Counted from the stretch's first letter, positions 8,588 to 17,127 are shown. The stretch: DNA of 56,792 nt from Streptomyces sp. SID14478 (GCF_010548525.1 NZ_JAAGMG010000872.1:1-56792); one strand, 5' to 3'. Program-made: numbers and translations. Notes: generated from the letters alone by a model not told the origin.

Positions 8588-8832
8588 GCATCTGGTTGAG
8601 GCTTCCGGGCCCCGACATACTCGCCCTGGACGGCGCCGACGACGCAGCCAATTACCACGCCGCGGGTGAGCCCGTGATCAACATAGACGTGGCCACCAAC
8701 GGCTTTCACGATCACATCCGGCTCGCGCTGTTCGACGGGGGAGCCGATGCCGAAGCGCTGCTCTCCCCGGCCGCCGCGCGCCTCCTGCGCGATCGGCTGA
8801 CCGCCGCGCTCGGCGACGAACCCACCGCATGA
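8584..8832 (+). CDS. Hypothetical protein, TTG start, coupled to upstream gene
   Basis: 82 residues starting SIWLRLPGPDILALDG after a TTG that overlaps the upstream TGA (TTGA). AGGAGG stands 8 bases before the TTG inside the upstream gene, which supports this rare start. The C-terminus SPAAARLLRDRLTAAL is a helix; the centre has an HDHIRLALFDGG strand. No known domain recognised. Confidence 0.65.
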   Translation: MSIWLRLPGPDILALDGADDAANYHAAGEPVINIDVATNGFHDHIRLALFDGGADAEALLSPAAARLLRDRLTAALGDEPTA

Positions 8833-8916
8833 ATACGGCCGGCCCCGCCCAGGACGATCGGGCGAGGCCGGCAAGACTTCCGCTGAGGCGAGGCGGTCCT
8901 GCGTTCGCGGGGCGGT

Positions 8917-9633
8917 TCAGGCCGCCGAGACCTGGTCCGCGATGTTGCGGTCCTCCCCGGACGGATGCGTCACGAGGTGGACCATCGCCGCGATCACGCC
9001 GCCGACGAGCGGCGCCACGATGAACAGCCACAGCTGCGACAGTGCGGGGCCGCCGGCGAACAGGGCCGGGCCCAGGCTGCGCGCGGGGTTGACGGAGGTG
9101 CCGGTGAGCGGGATGCCGACCAGGTGGATGACGGCGAGCGCGATGCCGATGGGCAGGCCGTCGAAGCCGGTGACCGCGACGCGGTGCGTGACACCGAGGA
9201 CCACGAACACGAGCAGGAAAGTGAGCACGACCTCGGCGAGGAAGGCTCCGCCCGTGTTGATGTGGACGGCGGAGCGGTCGCCGTAACCGTTGGTCCCGAA
9301 GGCGCCGTGGGTCTTGATGCCGGGTACCTGCTTGGCGAGCAGGAACAGCAGAGCCGCTCCCGCGATACCGCCGACGAACTGCGCGATCCAGTACGACACG
9401 GCAGTCTTGACGTCGATGCGGCGCGCACAGAGCATGCCGAGGGTGACGGCCGGGTTCACATGGCAACCGGAGATCGGGCCCAGTGCGTACGCCAGGGCGA
9501 GCAGGGTGAAACCGAAGGCAAGGGCGATGCCCAGGGTGCCGATGAATTCGACTCCCAGGACTGCTGATCCGACGGCGAAGAAGACGAGCAGCAACGTTCC
9601 GAGGAACTCGGACACCAGGGCGCGTGTCTGCAT
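8917..9633 (-). CDS. aqpZ: Aquaporin (MIP family, AqpZ-like water channel)
   Basis: 238 residues with six transmembrane helices and two half-helices bearing NPA motifs at about 60-62 (CHVNPAVT) and 182-184 (SVNPARS). Selectivity-filter residues expected for a water channel are visible: Phe in AFGFTL, His about 170 (VIHLVG) and Arg 185 after the second NPA. That pattern favours water over glycerol. ATG 9633 is chosen because GAGG lies 8 bases before it; an in-frame GTG three codons earlier lacks one. Convergent with the preceding small gene. Confidence 0.92.
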   Translation of the reverse strand: MQTRALVSEFLGTLLLVFFAVGSAVLGVEFIGTLGIALAFGFTLLALAYALGPISGCHVNPAVTLGMLCARRIDVKTAVSYWIAQFVGGIAGAALLFLLAKQVPGIKTHGAFGTNGYGDRSAVHINTGGAFLAEVVLTFLLVFVVLGVTHRVAVTGFDGLPIGIALAVIHLVGIPLTGTSVNPARSLGPALFAGGPALSQLWLFIVAPLVGGVIAAMVHLVTHPSGEDRNIADQVSAA

Positions 9634-9912
9634 CCTTACCACCTCGCACGTGAGACTGAGTGTGGGATCAGTTCAGTCGGGTGAGGGGGGACGTGCCCGC
9701 TGGGAGCAACCTGACTGGGCCGGAAGGGTGAATCTTCGCCTCTGCGGTTGACCACTGGGTGCGGGAGTGGGTGGGGCGTTGACCGTGTCTGCGAGCTGAG
9801 GCGGTACCTGGTGTCACCGGCGCCGATCAGCGTCCACGGGAAATCCTCGGTCGGCGGTCGATTTGGACGGTTCCCGGGGCCGAAGCGGGCATCGGGCGCG
9901 CAGAATGACGTC

Positions 9913-10281
9913 ATGTCAAAGCTGTGGGTGCGGTCTGACCGTCGTTCCTCCTCGGGCTCGGTGCTCTCCCTGTGGTCGCAGGACTCCGTGTTGTCGATCG
10001 GCTCCGTCGGCTCGGTGCTCTCCCTCGGATCCGTCGGATCGGCCCTGTCCGTCGGCTCGATCGGAAGTGCCCTTTCGGTGGGCTCGATCGGTTCCTCCTT
10101 GTCCCTGATCTCGACCGGGTCGTGGCTGAGTACGGGATCCCTGTTCTCGGCGCAGTCGCGTTGGTCGGTGCTGTCCTGGCGCTCCTCCCGCGGGTTCCTG
10201 GCCGCGGGGGCGGCAGTGGCTGCGGCGGGAGGCGTCGTGGTGGTGGCGGAGGTCCTGCAGGCGGGCCGCCGACTCGCGTAG
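9913..10281 (+). CDS. Serine-rich nonapeptide-repeat protein with C-terminal membrane anchor
   Basis: 122 residues. A short basic start (MSKLWVRSDRRSS) leads into about eight near-perfect 9-residue repeats of the form GSxxSLxSx/GSVGSxLSx (residues about 15-90). A hydrophobic helix follows (GFLAAGAAVAAAGG, about 94-112) and then QAGRR. The strict spacing of Ser and Leu/Val suggests a beta-solenoid or other regular fold. I recall similar unnamed proteins in actinobacteria with SVGSxxS repeats but no function. ATG 9913 is the first start after which codon bias and repeat register hold; no strong ribosome site is visible. Confidence 0.7.
   Translation: MSKLWVRSDRRSSSGSVLSLWSQDSVLSIGSVGSVLSLGSVGSALSVGSIGSALSVGSIGSSLSLISTGSWLSTGSLFSAQSRWSVLSWRSSRGFLAAGAAVAAAGGVVVVAEVLQAGRRLA
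9955..10182 (+). repeat. 27-bp coding tandem repeat (nonapeptide units)
   Basis: Degenerate 27-bp units encode the repeats of the serine-rich protein; recurring TCGGCTC/TCGGT and CCCT blocks are visible on DNA level, most similar in the middle four units. Confidence 0.7.
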
Positions 10282-10446
10282 GGACGAGGTGCCAGATGGG
10301 CCGTGGTGCGGCGTCCGGGCTGAGCCCGCACCAACGGCCACCGGGGTCACGCGCCGAGCGGTCGAGCCCGGAATGCGTGCGCGCGCACCGACTCCCTCGC
10401 CCCGAGGATCGCGCGCTGATTCCGCGCACTGAGCGGTCGGCCGAGG

Positions 10447-10881
10447 TCAGCGCGGTGCCGCAAGCACGTCCTGGAGTACGTGCGCGAGCGTGACGCGGGC
10501 GAGCTCGCTTCGCAGGGTCTTCTCGATGCCGTCGTAGACGTCCTGCATCGCGGGCTGGATGCCGTGGCCCACCACGCATTCCTGGTCCGGGGTGGTGCGG
10601 TGCATCGCGAACAGCGGCCCGGATTCCACGGCCTCGTACACGTCGAGCAGGGTCATCGACTCCAGGTCGCGCCCCAGCGACCAGCCCGCACCCATGCCTC
10701 GGCGAGACTCCACGAGCCCGGCTCTGCGCAGGTCGCCGAGCAGTCGCCTGATCACCACGGGGTTGGTGTTCGCGCTGGTCGCGATCTGCTCGGAGGTGGC
10801 GACCTCGTGGCCCTGGCGCTGGTAGAGGCCGATCCAGGCCAGCGCGTGGGCGGCAATGGTCAACCTGCTGTTGGCACTCAT
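10447..10881 (-). CDS. Rrf2-family transcriptional regulator
   Basis: 144 residues. Winged-helix pattern RLTIAAHALAWIG, ATSEQIATSANTNPVVIRRLL, LRRAGLVESRRGMGAGWSL is typical of Rrf2. The three-Cys iron-sulphur ligand set of IscR/NsrR is absent (only one Cys, in ECVVGHG), which places it with YwnA-like members that sense by other means. AGGAGGG lies just before ATG 10881. Divergent from an SDR gene across a region with several GTCGTAAC-type half-sites. Confidence 0.85.
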   Translation of the reverse strand: MSANSRLTIAAHALAWIGLYQRQGHEVATSEQIATSANTNPVVIRRLLGDLRRAGLVESRRGMGAGWSLGRDLESMTLLDVYEAVESGPLFAMHRTTPDQECVVGHGIQPAMQDVYDGIEKTLRSELARVTLAHVLQDVLAAPR

Positions 10882-10916
10882 GCACCCTCCTGCTTCTGTC
10901 TGCCGCAACGCTTTAG

Positions 10917-10938
10917 GTTACGACGGAACTGTCGTAAC
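10917..10938. promoter_or_regulatory. Palindrome GTTACGAC-N6-GTCGTAAC
   Basis: Perfect 8-6-8 inverted repeat, 36 bases upstream of the Rrf2 start. Likely operator for the Rrf2 protein and the divergent SDR gene (inference). Confidence 0.65.
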
Positions 10939-10945
10939 AGGCATG

Positions 10946-10966
10946 GTTGCAACTGACTGTCGTAAC
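10946..10966. promoter_or_regulatory. Imperfect palindrome GTTGCAAC-N5-GTCGTAAC
   Basis: Second site with the same right half as the neighbouring palindrome, right halves 28 bp apart; a further half-site GTTGCGAC begins at 10974. The array suggests cooperative binding. Confidence 0.5.
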
Positions 10967-11014
10967 AATTAACGTTGCGACGGTCGGAATGTCTCGATCA
11001 GCGAGGTGGGAAAC

Positions 11015-11770
11015 ATGAGCAAGTCACTCACGGGCAAGGTCGCCCTGGTCACCGGAGGGTCGCGAGGGCTGGGAGCCGCGACCGTGCGTCTGCTGGCGGA
11101 GCAGGGCGCCGACGTCGCCTTCAGCTACGTGAGCTCCGAGAAGCAGGCGCAGGCGGTCGTCGACGAGGTGTCCGGCACGGGAGCGAAGGCCGTCGCCTTC
11201 AGGTCCGACCAGGCGGACACGGGTCGGGCGCCCGCGCTGATCGACGATGTGGTCGCACACTTCGGAGGCCTGGACATCCTCGTCAACAACGCGGCGATCT
11301 CCGTGGAACAGGGCCGCACGGTGGACGACCCGGACGTCGACACCGCCGCACTGGACCGGATGCACGCCACCAATTACCTCGGCGTGATCGCGGTCATCCG
11401 GGCGGCCTCCCGGGTGCTGCGCGCGGGAGGCCGCATCATCACGGTGAGTTCGGGGCTGGGCTCCCGGGTCGGCGCCCCCGGCCTTGCCGACTACGCGGCG
11501 ACCAAGTCGGGGATCGAGCGGTACACCTTGGGGGTCGCACGGGACCTCGGACCGCGGGAGATCACCGCCAACGTCGTGGAGGCCGGACTGATGGAGGGCG
11601 GCATGGAAGGTCCGGGTCCCGAGACCCTCAGGGCCCTCATCGGTTCGCTGTCCCTGCAGCGTGTGGGTCGCCCCGAAGAGGTCGCCGCGGCGATCGGCTT
11701 TCTGGCGAGCCCCGCCGCGTCGTACGTCACGGGCGCGGTGCTGGATGCCCACGGCGGCTACAACGCCTGA
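11015..11770 (+). CDS. SDR-family NAD(P)-dependent oxidoreductase
   Basis: 251 residues. Classical short-chain dehydrogenase: cofactor motif TGGSRGLGAA near the start, NNAA about residue 90, catalytic Ser in VSSGLGS and YAATKSG (YxxxK). C-terminal LASPAASYVTGAVLDAHGGY is typical. Substrate unknown. ATG 11015 has GAGGTGGG upstream; an in-frame GTG at 11006 is inside that ribosome site. Probably controlled by the divergent Rrf2 regulator. Confidence 0.9.
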   Translation: MSKSLTGKVALVTGGSRGLGAATVRLLAEQGADVAFSYVSSEKQAQAVVDEVSGTGAKAVAFRSDQADTGRAPALIDDVVAHFGGLDILVNNAAISVEQGRTVDDPDVDTAALDRMHATNYLGVIAVIRAASRVLRAGGRIITVSSGLGSRVGAPGLADYAATKSGIERYTLGVARDLGPREITANVVEAGLMEGGMEGPGPETLRALIGSLSLQRVGRPEEVAAAIGFLASPAASYVTGAVLDAHGGYNA

Positions 11771-12003
11771 GCCGCAACCCGGGTCGCCCCCGTCCTGAGG
11801 GCCCGGACCGAAACCGGCGGGCGTTCGCCGCCGCCCTCATGGCTTTGCGGTGGGCAACAGGCGGATCGCGGTCGTCACCGGCCCGATGCGTTGGTGCCAC
11901 GGTGACAGGCCTGTGACAGAAACGAGGGCAACGGGTGCACGGGGCGGAGGGTCGTATGGGGTGAGTATCGACCTACATGCCTACACGACGGGGGATCACC
12001 GAC

Positions 12004-12609
12004 ATGAACACTCACCTGCGCAAGGGAACCTTGGCGCTGGCCGCGATGGCGGCCGTCGCGGGCGCCGCCGCCGCGACGACACCTGCGGCAGCCGCCACCG
12101 ACCCGCAGTTCCTCGCAGCGTCCGAACTGCCGCCGCACCCGCATTCCGCATGGGTGGCGGGCCCGGTCACCGCCGGGCAGCCGGACCCGCTGCCGATGTG
12201 CGTGGGCGCGGCGCTGCCGTCGACGTCCGAGCACCGCGTCTTCCGCACCGACTACGACACGGCGGCGTTGCAGGTGACCGTGGTCGAGCGCAGCGTCCAG
12301 CGTGCGAAGGACTACGTGGCGTTGCTGCGCGAGGACATGTCGGGATGCCCGCATGAGCTCGTCACGCAGGACCCGGACGTGACGGCCACCGAGCGCTTCT
12401 ACGGTCCGCTCGATGTCGGTGACGGAGCCGAGGTCTTCGGCATCAACACCACGACCACGTGGGGTGCCACCGACATCAACCTCTTCTCCATCGGCCGCGT
12501 GGGCAATGTCGTCACCGTCGTGCAGTGGGGCGAGATGGGCGACTTCACGAACGCACCGGTCGACGATTTCAAGCAGACGACGATCACGGCGGTGAACAAG
12601 CTGAGTTGA
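12004..12609 (+). CDS. Secreted protein, possibly PknH-like sensor-domain type
   Basis: 201 residues with a Sec signal peptide (basic start, Ala-rich core, TTPAAAATDP cleavage region). The mature part has two Cys (PMCVGAAL and DMSGCPHE), which could form a disulphide, and strands such as LQVTVVERS and VVTVVQWGEMG. The length and pattern resemble streptomycete secreted sensor-domain proteins related to the PknH extracellular domain; that assignment is tentative. A hairpin terminator follows 16 bases after the stop. Confidence 0.7.
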   Translation: MNTHLRKGTLALAAMAAVAGAAAATTPAAAATDPQFLAASELPPHPHSAWVAGPVTAGQPDPLPMCVGAALPSTSEHRVFRTDYDTAALQVTVVERSVQRAKDYVALLREDMSGCPHELVTQDPDVTATERFYGPLDVGDGAEVFGINTTTTWGATDINLFSIGRVGNVVTVVQWGEMGDFTNAPVDDFKQTTITAVNKLS

Positions 12610-12625
12610 CCGTCCGCATTCCGTA

Positions 12626-12660
12626 CGGGGGCGCGGCGCGAGGGAAGCGCCGTGCCCCCG
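12626..12660 (+). terminator. Rho-independent-type hairpin after secreted protein
   Basis: Arms 12626-12639 and 12647-12660 pair over 14 bp with one G-U, loop 7. GC-rich with no strong T-tract, as usual in streptomycetes. Confidence 0.65.
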
Positions 12661-12769
12661 TGAGCGGGACCGGATCCGGAGCCGGGCCGGGGCCGGGAGG
12701 CAGAGCCGGACTCACCGCAGGCCGCACTGCCCCTACGTAGACGGATTGCCGGCGGTCCGGAGGAATCCC

Positions 12770-12803
12770 ACCGGACCAGCCCGCGGACCGGACCAGCCCG
12801 CGG
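12770..12803. repeat. Two tandem copies of a 17-bp unit
   Basis: ACCGGACCAGCCCGCGG twice, perfect, at 12770-12786 and 12787-12803, upstream of the tRNA gene. No function evident. Confidence 0.7.
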
Positions 12804-12964
12804 GCCGGTAAGACCTCCTGGAAGCCGATACGCGCCAAGCTGGAACCGGCCCGGTAAGGACTCTGATCCGCACGGCGTGCTGCCGAGAACTGGCCGAGGA
12901 CTGCCGGTGCGCGCGGAAAGTGGTCTTCGGGGCCGCGGCGATGGCGTAGTGTTCATCTCACCGA

Positions 12965-13038
12965 CGCGGGGTGGAGCAGCTCGGTAGCTCGCTGGGCTCA
13001 TAACCCAGAGGTCGCAGGTTCAAATCCTGTCCCCGCTA
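12965..13038 (+). tRNA. tRNA-Met, initiator (CAT anticodon)
   Basis: 74 bases from C1 to discriminator A. The acceptor arms pair except C1, which faces T, so the first pair is broken as in bacterial initiators. The anticodon stem ends in three G-C pairs (GGG before CTCATAA, CCC after), the other initiator hallmark. The D-loop contains TCGGTAG and the T-loop GTTCAAATC. CCA is not encoded. A strong terminator follows at once. Confidence 0.95.
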
Positions 13039-13044
13039 CTGCTC

Positions 13045-13082
13045 TTGAGGGCCCGGATCCTTTTGTGGATCCGGGCCCTCAA
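13045..13082 (+). terminator. Terminator of the initiator tRNA gene
   Basis: Perfect 16-bp stem (13045-13060 with 13067-13082), loop TTTTGT, 6 bases after the tRNA. Confidence 0.9.
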
Positions 13083-13143
13083 GCATTTGTGTCGACGGCT
13101 CGCACCGCAGTGGTTCGCCTGGGCCTTGTCCGGCCGTTCCTTG

Positions 13144-13188
13144 CCGCTGTGACCGCTGTGACCGCTGTGACCGCTGTGACCTCAGTGA
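13144..13188. repeat. 9-bp tandem repeat CCGCTGTGA
   Basis: Four perfect copies (13144-13179) and one variant CCTCAGTGA (13180-13188), between the tRNA and the end of the MFS gene. Probably simple-sequence slippage. Confidence 0.8.
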
Positions 13189-13254
13189 CCGACAGGTGTG
13201 CCGCGCTCGACGAGTGCCCTCAACATGCCCAGGCCCGGTGATCCGAACGCAGCC

Positions 13255-14463
13255 TCAGCGGCCGGTGGGGCGTTGGGCGGGGAAGGCGTGGGTGCGTGCG
13301 GCGAGCACGATGAGCAGTACGGGGGCCAGGAGGGCCAGCCCGGTCCACGGGAAGGCATCGGGGCCCAGTGTGCCGAGCAGGACACCACCGAGGGCGCCGC
13401 CGCCGGCTATGGAGGAGTTGCAGGTGGCGACGAACAGCGCCTGGCCCCGGTCACCCCCGGCGTCGGTGACGGCGGTCTGGAGCAGAGTGGCGACGCCGCC
13501 CCAGCCGAGTCCCCACAGGACCGTCGCCGCGTACACGGCAAACAGGCTGGTTGGCAGGACGGCGAGCAGGCCGCAGGCGGCGAGGAACAGCACCGCGCCG
13601 ACGATCGTCAGGGTCCGCAGCCGGCGGTCGACCAGCGCGCCGGTGAGGAAGACGCTGACCATCGAGGCCGCGCCGAAGACGAGCAGGACGGTTTCGCGGG
13701 CACTGCTCATCGCGTGCGCGTCGAGGAACGTGGCGATGTAGGTGTAGAGGATGTTGTGGGCCAGTACATAGGCCACGGTCACCCCCAGAATGGCTGAGAC
13801 GCCGGGCAGTCGCAGCGCCTGCAGGACCGGGCGACGATGCCCGGGGTTCTGTCCCGGTGCGTCGGGGACCGAGACCTTGATCCAGCCGAGCAGAGCCAGG
13901 GCGATCAGCGTGATGAGGGCGAACGTCGGCCTCCAGCCGACGAGGTGGCCGAGGAAGGTGCCCAGCGGGATGCCCAGGGACAGGGCGAGCGGAATGCCGG
14001 CCAGGGCGATGGCGATCGCCCTGCCCTGGAGTCGGGGCGGGGCCAAACGGCGTGCGTAGCCGACCAGTTCGGCCCAGACCGCGGCGGCGGCGATGCCGGC
14101 GAAGAGGCGGAAGACCAGGGTGAGGGGATAGCTGGCGGAAAGGGCCGTGACGGTGTTGGCGAGGGCGAAGGCCGCCACCGCCGTCAGCAGCAGTCGCTTG
14201 CGGTGCCAGGTGGCGGTGGCTTTGGCCAGGGGGATGGCGGCGAGGCCGGTGGCGATCGCGTAGACCGTGAGGGCCTGGCCCATCGCGGGTTCGCCGACCG
14301 CGAGGTCATGGGCCATCTCCGGCAGGACGCCTGCGGGCAGCGCTTCGGTGAGCAGGGTGAGAAAGGCAGCCATGGACAGGGCCAGCAGCGGGGACAGAGG
14401 CAGCTTCGGGCGGCCTGCCGTGGCAGCAGGGGCGACCGACGGCTCGGTCAGGGGCGTCGACAT
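13255..14463 (-). CDS. MFS transporter, DHA1-type drug exporter
   Basis: 402 residues, 12 hydrophobic helices. Features include TEALPAGVLPEM in helix 1, AIPLAKATATWHRKRLLL between helices 2 and 3, RLFAGIAAAAVWAELVGYARRL in helix 4-5 and a central basic loop (PGQNPGHRRP). This matches the YdhP/AraJ-like DHA1 group that exports drugs or sugars by proton antiport. Substrate unknown. It lies alone, convergent with the tRNA gene. Confidence 0.88.
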   Translation of the reverse strand: MSTPLTEPSVAPAATAGRPKLPLSPLLALSMAAFLTLLTEALPAGVLPEMAHDLAVGEPAMGQALTVYAIATGLAAIPLAKATATWHRKRLLLTAVAAFALANTVTALSASYPLTLVFRLFAGIAAAAVWAELVGYARRLAPPRLQGRAIAIALAGIPLALSLGIPLGTFLGHLVGWRPTFALITLIALALLGWIKVSVPDAPGQNPGHRRPVLQALRLPGVSAILGVTVAYVLAHNILYTYIATFLDAHAMSSARETVLLVFGAASMVSVFLTGALVDRRLRTLTIVGAVLFLAACGLLAVLPTSLFAVYAATVLWGLGWGGVATLLQTAVTDAGGDRGQALFVATCNSSIAGGGALGGVLLGTLGPDAFPWTGLALLAPVLLIVLAARTHAFPAQRPTGR

Positions 14464-14993
14464 GCGGGGGCATCCGGAATCTTCGAGCGCGGCGAGGCCC
14501 AGCGGACAACCGCAGTGTCGGCTGAGCGCAGGGTGAAGGGCAGATGGGGCCGGGCACTCCGGGCGACAGGGCGGGGGAGCGAACTCCCCTCAGGCACCCT
14601 GCTCGGTGCGCGGCGGGCCCGGCCATCGCATCCCGTTGACCTGGCCACGCTCGGAGCCGATCACGTACCGCACCCGGCGGCCGTGCACGCGTCGCGCGGG
14701 CGCCCGGCAGCCGCGGGGACGGCAGCCAGGCGCGAGACGGACGGTGATCGGCATGGCGCAAGCGTAACCACGGCCCGTACGGCCGGGCCAGAACAAACGG
14801 CCTTACAAGCAGCCGCCACAGGTCCTCGAGCCCTGCCGCAAACGGCCATGATCCTCCGAGAGTCCAAGTCCGGTCGTGCATTCGTCCATGGCTCCTATGG
14901 CACAGGAGCCGTAGGAAGTTCGACGAGCGACGTCATGGCGTCTGTTCCGCAGGGCGGCCATGACACTCCCCCCACACAAAGGAGTACGAGGAC
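14464..14993. other. Gene-free interval, 530 bases
   Basis: Between two divergent genes. I looked at all frames and see no protein with convincing bias plus ribosome site. It should hold the promoters of the MFS gene and of the secreted protein; no clear -10/-35 stands out. Confidence 0.5.
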
Positions 14994-15758
14994 ATGCCGC
15001 GAGGATCGACATTTGGCAGAAGCGCCGTACTCGCCCTGGCAGCGGGGCTGTTGCTGGCCGTCGCGCCCGCGACGGCGAGCGCGTCTGTCGGCGGTGGGAA
15101 CGTCCTGGTCAGCTGGTCAATCCCGGGAACCCCGTCGGAGGGCCTGACCAACATCACGTTCCCGATCACCGTCAACCCTGCCACGGCCCACCAGGCCGGA
15201 ACCTACTTCGCCCAGCAGTACGACTTCGCCAACGCCATGGGCTACACGGGCCTGCAGCCCCGGGAGAACAACGGCAGCACCGAGCGCCTGTCCGCACGCT
15301 TCTCCACCTTCACCGCCGGTGCGAGCACCACCGACCCGCTCTGCGACGAGGGAGCGGACGGCGGCCCCGGTGTCACCTGCGCGGTGGACTTCGACGGGGT
15401 CTACGGCCACCGCTACGACATCAAGGTCGCCCGCACCGGCACCGAGACCTGGTCCGGTACGGCGACCGACACCGTCACCGGTGCCGCCACCCACCTCGGG
15501 ACCTGGACGCTGCCCACGGGCAGCGGCAACCTCAAGGGCTCTCAGGTCGGCTTCGTCGAGTACTACGCAGGGGTTCCCAGCTGCGCCGAAATGCCGCGCA
15601 CGGATGGCGTTTTCGGCGGTCCCACGTCCACCGACGCGGGCGGTCTGAGCGGTACGACCAGGGCCGAGTACGAGTACAGCAACTGCGTCGGAGAGGCCGG
15701 CTACCACGCGGAGGACGACGGATCGGGGGCCCACGTCACGCGCGGCTTCGTGTCCTGA
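14994..15758 (+). CDS. Secreted protein, DUF3472-like
   Basis: 254 residues. Sec signal peptide with a clear hydrophobic core and ATASAS cleavage region. The mature protein has GTYFAQQYDF, MGYTGLQPRENNG, four Cys in likely disulphide pairs and a W/G-rich beta pattern that resembles DUF3472 secreted proteins; function unknown. GGAG lies 12 bases and GAGG 4 bases before ATG 14994. No partner gene adjoins it. Confidence 0.72.
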   Translation: MPRGSTFGRSAVLALAAGLLLAVAPATASASVGGGNVLVSWSIPGTPSEGLTNITFPITVNPATAHQAGTYFAQQYDFANAMGYTGLQPRENNGSTERLSARFSTFTAGASTTDPLCDEGADGGPGVTCAVDFDGVYGHRYDIKVARTGTETWSGTATDTVTGAATHLGTWTLPTGSGNLKGSQVGFVEYYAGVPSCAEMPRTDGVFGGPTSTDAGGLSGTTRAEYEYSNCVGEAGYHAEDDGSGAHVTRGFVS

Positions 15759-16346
15759 CCCCGGGCCGATCGGGGCGCGGTTCGACTCAGTCCGGAATGA
15801 GTCCGATGGCGGGGCGCGGACGCGTGTCAGGGCACGTCCGCGCCCCTCGCCCTTCCTGCCACCCCCGTGACGCGGCAGGGCCGGGACACGGTAGGCATAG
15901 ACCAATCCGCGTGCACACCGGCGGGGTGCATTGGTCACAGAGTCTTTGCATACGGAGGGCCGCTCGACCTACGGGGGAGAAGGGCGAGCGGCCCATGTCC
16001 TTCACCGTAGGGGTAGGACGGCGGGTACGGCAGCCCCCCGACCGGGCGGTGGCCGGATCGGGCCCGTGCTGTCTCGGGCCCGGCACTTGCCGAGCTGAGG
16101 AGAGTGCCGAGGTGGCCGGGCCCGGGCGAGCGCACGAACGCGCTTCGTGTCTCCGCATCGTCGCATCCGGCGTTGACCATCAGGCGGCGCCAATGCAACG
16201 GCGGCGTCCCATCCGGGCGCGGCCCCCGGACCGGGGCGGACGGCGTGGCGCCACGCACCAACGACGACAACGAACCCACTGGGTTCTGCCGCCGGCCGGT
16301 GCGGAGAGGCCGCGGCAGGTTGTCGGGAACTTCGCCGGACTGCCGC
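15759..16346. other. Gene-free interval, 588 bases, with hairpin at 15957-15994
   Basis: No convincing coding frame. A 10-bp inverted repeat GGGCCGCTCG/CGAGCGGCCC with an 18-base loop lies at 15957-15994; a weaker fold ACCAAT/ATTGGT surrounds GTGCAC at about 15901-15935. Either could be a terminator for the secreted-protein gene or part of decayed sequence upstream of the epoxide hydrolase remnant. Confidence 0.4.
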
Positions 16347-16744
16347 GTGCACGCGTTCGTGGTGCGCTCGCCTCATAGGGACGCCACTCCGTTGCTGCTG
16401 TGCCACGGCTGGCCGGGTTCGGCGCTGGAGTTCCTCGGATGCCTGCCGGCGTTGACCGACCCCACCGCGCATGGCGGGCGTGCCGAGGACGCCTTCCATG
16501 TGGTGCTGCCGCGTCGGATGCGTACGGCTCGGACGCCGAGGTGTGGGGACGCAGGGTGGACGTCCCCCCCGGCATCGCGCTCTACCCGAGGGAGAAGACC
16601 CGGTCCCCACGCCGGCGGAGCGAACGCCAGTGAAACGTGGTGCATTGGGCGGAGCAGTCGCGCGGCGGCCACTTCGCGGCCTTCGAGCAGCCGCGCTGTG
16701 CCGCCTCCGACGTAAGGGACTTCGCCCGAAAGGTGCGTGACGCC
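16347..16744 (+). pseudogene. Epoxide hydrolase (EHN-type) remnant
   Basis: Two pieces of an alpha/beta-hydrolase epoxide hydrolase in different frames. Piece one, 16347-16511, reads VHAFVVRSPHRDATPLLL, CHGWPGSALEF, then DAFHVVLP, including the HGWPGS oxyanion motif. Piece two, from about 16538 in another frame, reads GRRVDVPPGIALYPREK, then an in-frame TGA at 16631, then NVVHWAEQSRGGHFAAFEQP, the C-terminal catalytic-His segment. The N-terminal EHN domain and roughly 200 central residues (nucleophile Asp region) are missing. A dead gene with an internal deletion, a frameshift and a stop. Confidence 0.85.
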
Positions 16745-16914
16745 CCTACCCGGCTGCCCTCTGTCCCTCCACGTATCGGCGTAAGTGGGCAGGAAAGCAG
16801 GGCGAGTTGTCCTCCGGGCCTCTATGGAGAGGCAGGCGTCCACCCACCCCTTGTGGTGCAGATATCCAGCCGCGTGACAGTGGTATCGGACACCGCTAAG
16901 TGATCAGGTGCGGG

Positions 16915-17085
16915 TCACCATCGGTACCAGCGGCCCTTGCGGCCACCGCTTGCAGCGGGCCGGATCACGAAGCCGAGCAGCCATACGACCAGCACGATGA
17001 CCGCGATCCACCACAGAGCCTTGAGCGCGAAGCCCGCACCGAAGAGAATCAGAGCCAGAAGAAGAACCAGAATCAAGGGAAACAT
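16915..17085 (-). CDS. Small hydrophobic membrane protein
   Basis: 56 residues: MFPLILVLLLALILFGAG, then FALKALWWIAVIVLVVWLLG and a basic RKGRWYRW tail; two transmembrane segments. CAGGAGG sits 8 bases before ATG 17085, so this start is firm. It belongs to a streptomycete hydrophobic-protein family with related genes at 35975-36173 and, more distantly, 36865-37167. Divergent from csbD, so probably stress-induced with it (inference). A perfect 10-bp inverted repeat lies 43 bases upstream. Confidence 0.8.
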   Translation of the reverse strand: MFPLILVLLLALILFGAGFALKALWWIAVIVLVVWLLGFVIRPAASGGRKGRWYRW

Positions 17086-17127
17086 TGTTAAAACCTCCTG
17101 GCGATCTTGTGCTCTTAACCGGCACCT

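Noticed and set aside
8375..8832. Prophage or plasmid remnant
   Set aside because: Two small genes only; no integrase, att repeats or replication genes nearby.
13144..13188. CRISPR-like or regulatory repeat
   Set aside because: Units are 9 bp with no spacers; simple slippage repeat.
15901..15935. Possible small RNA or riboswitch from nested inverted repeats
   Set aside because: Pairing is short and interrupted and there is no gene downstream for it to control.
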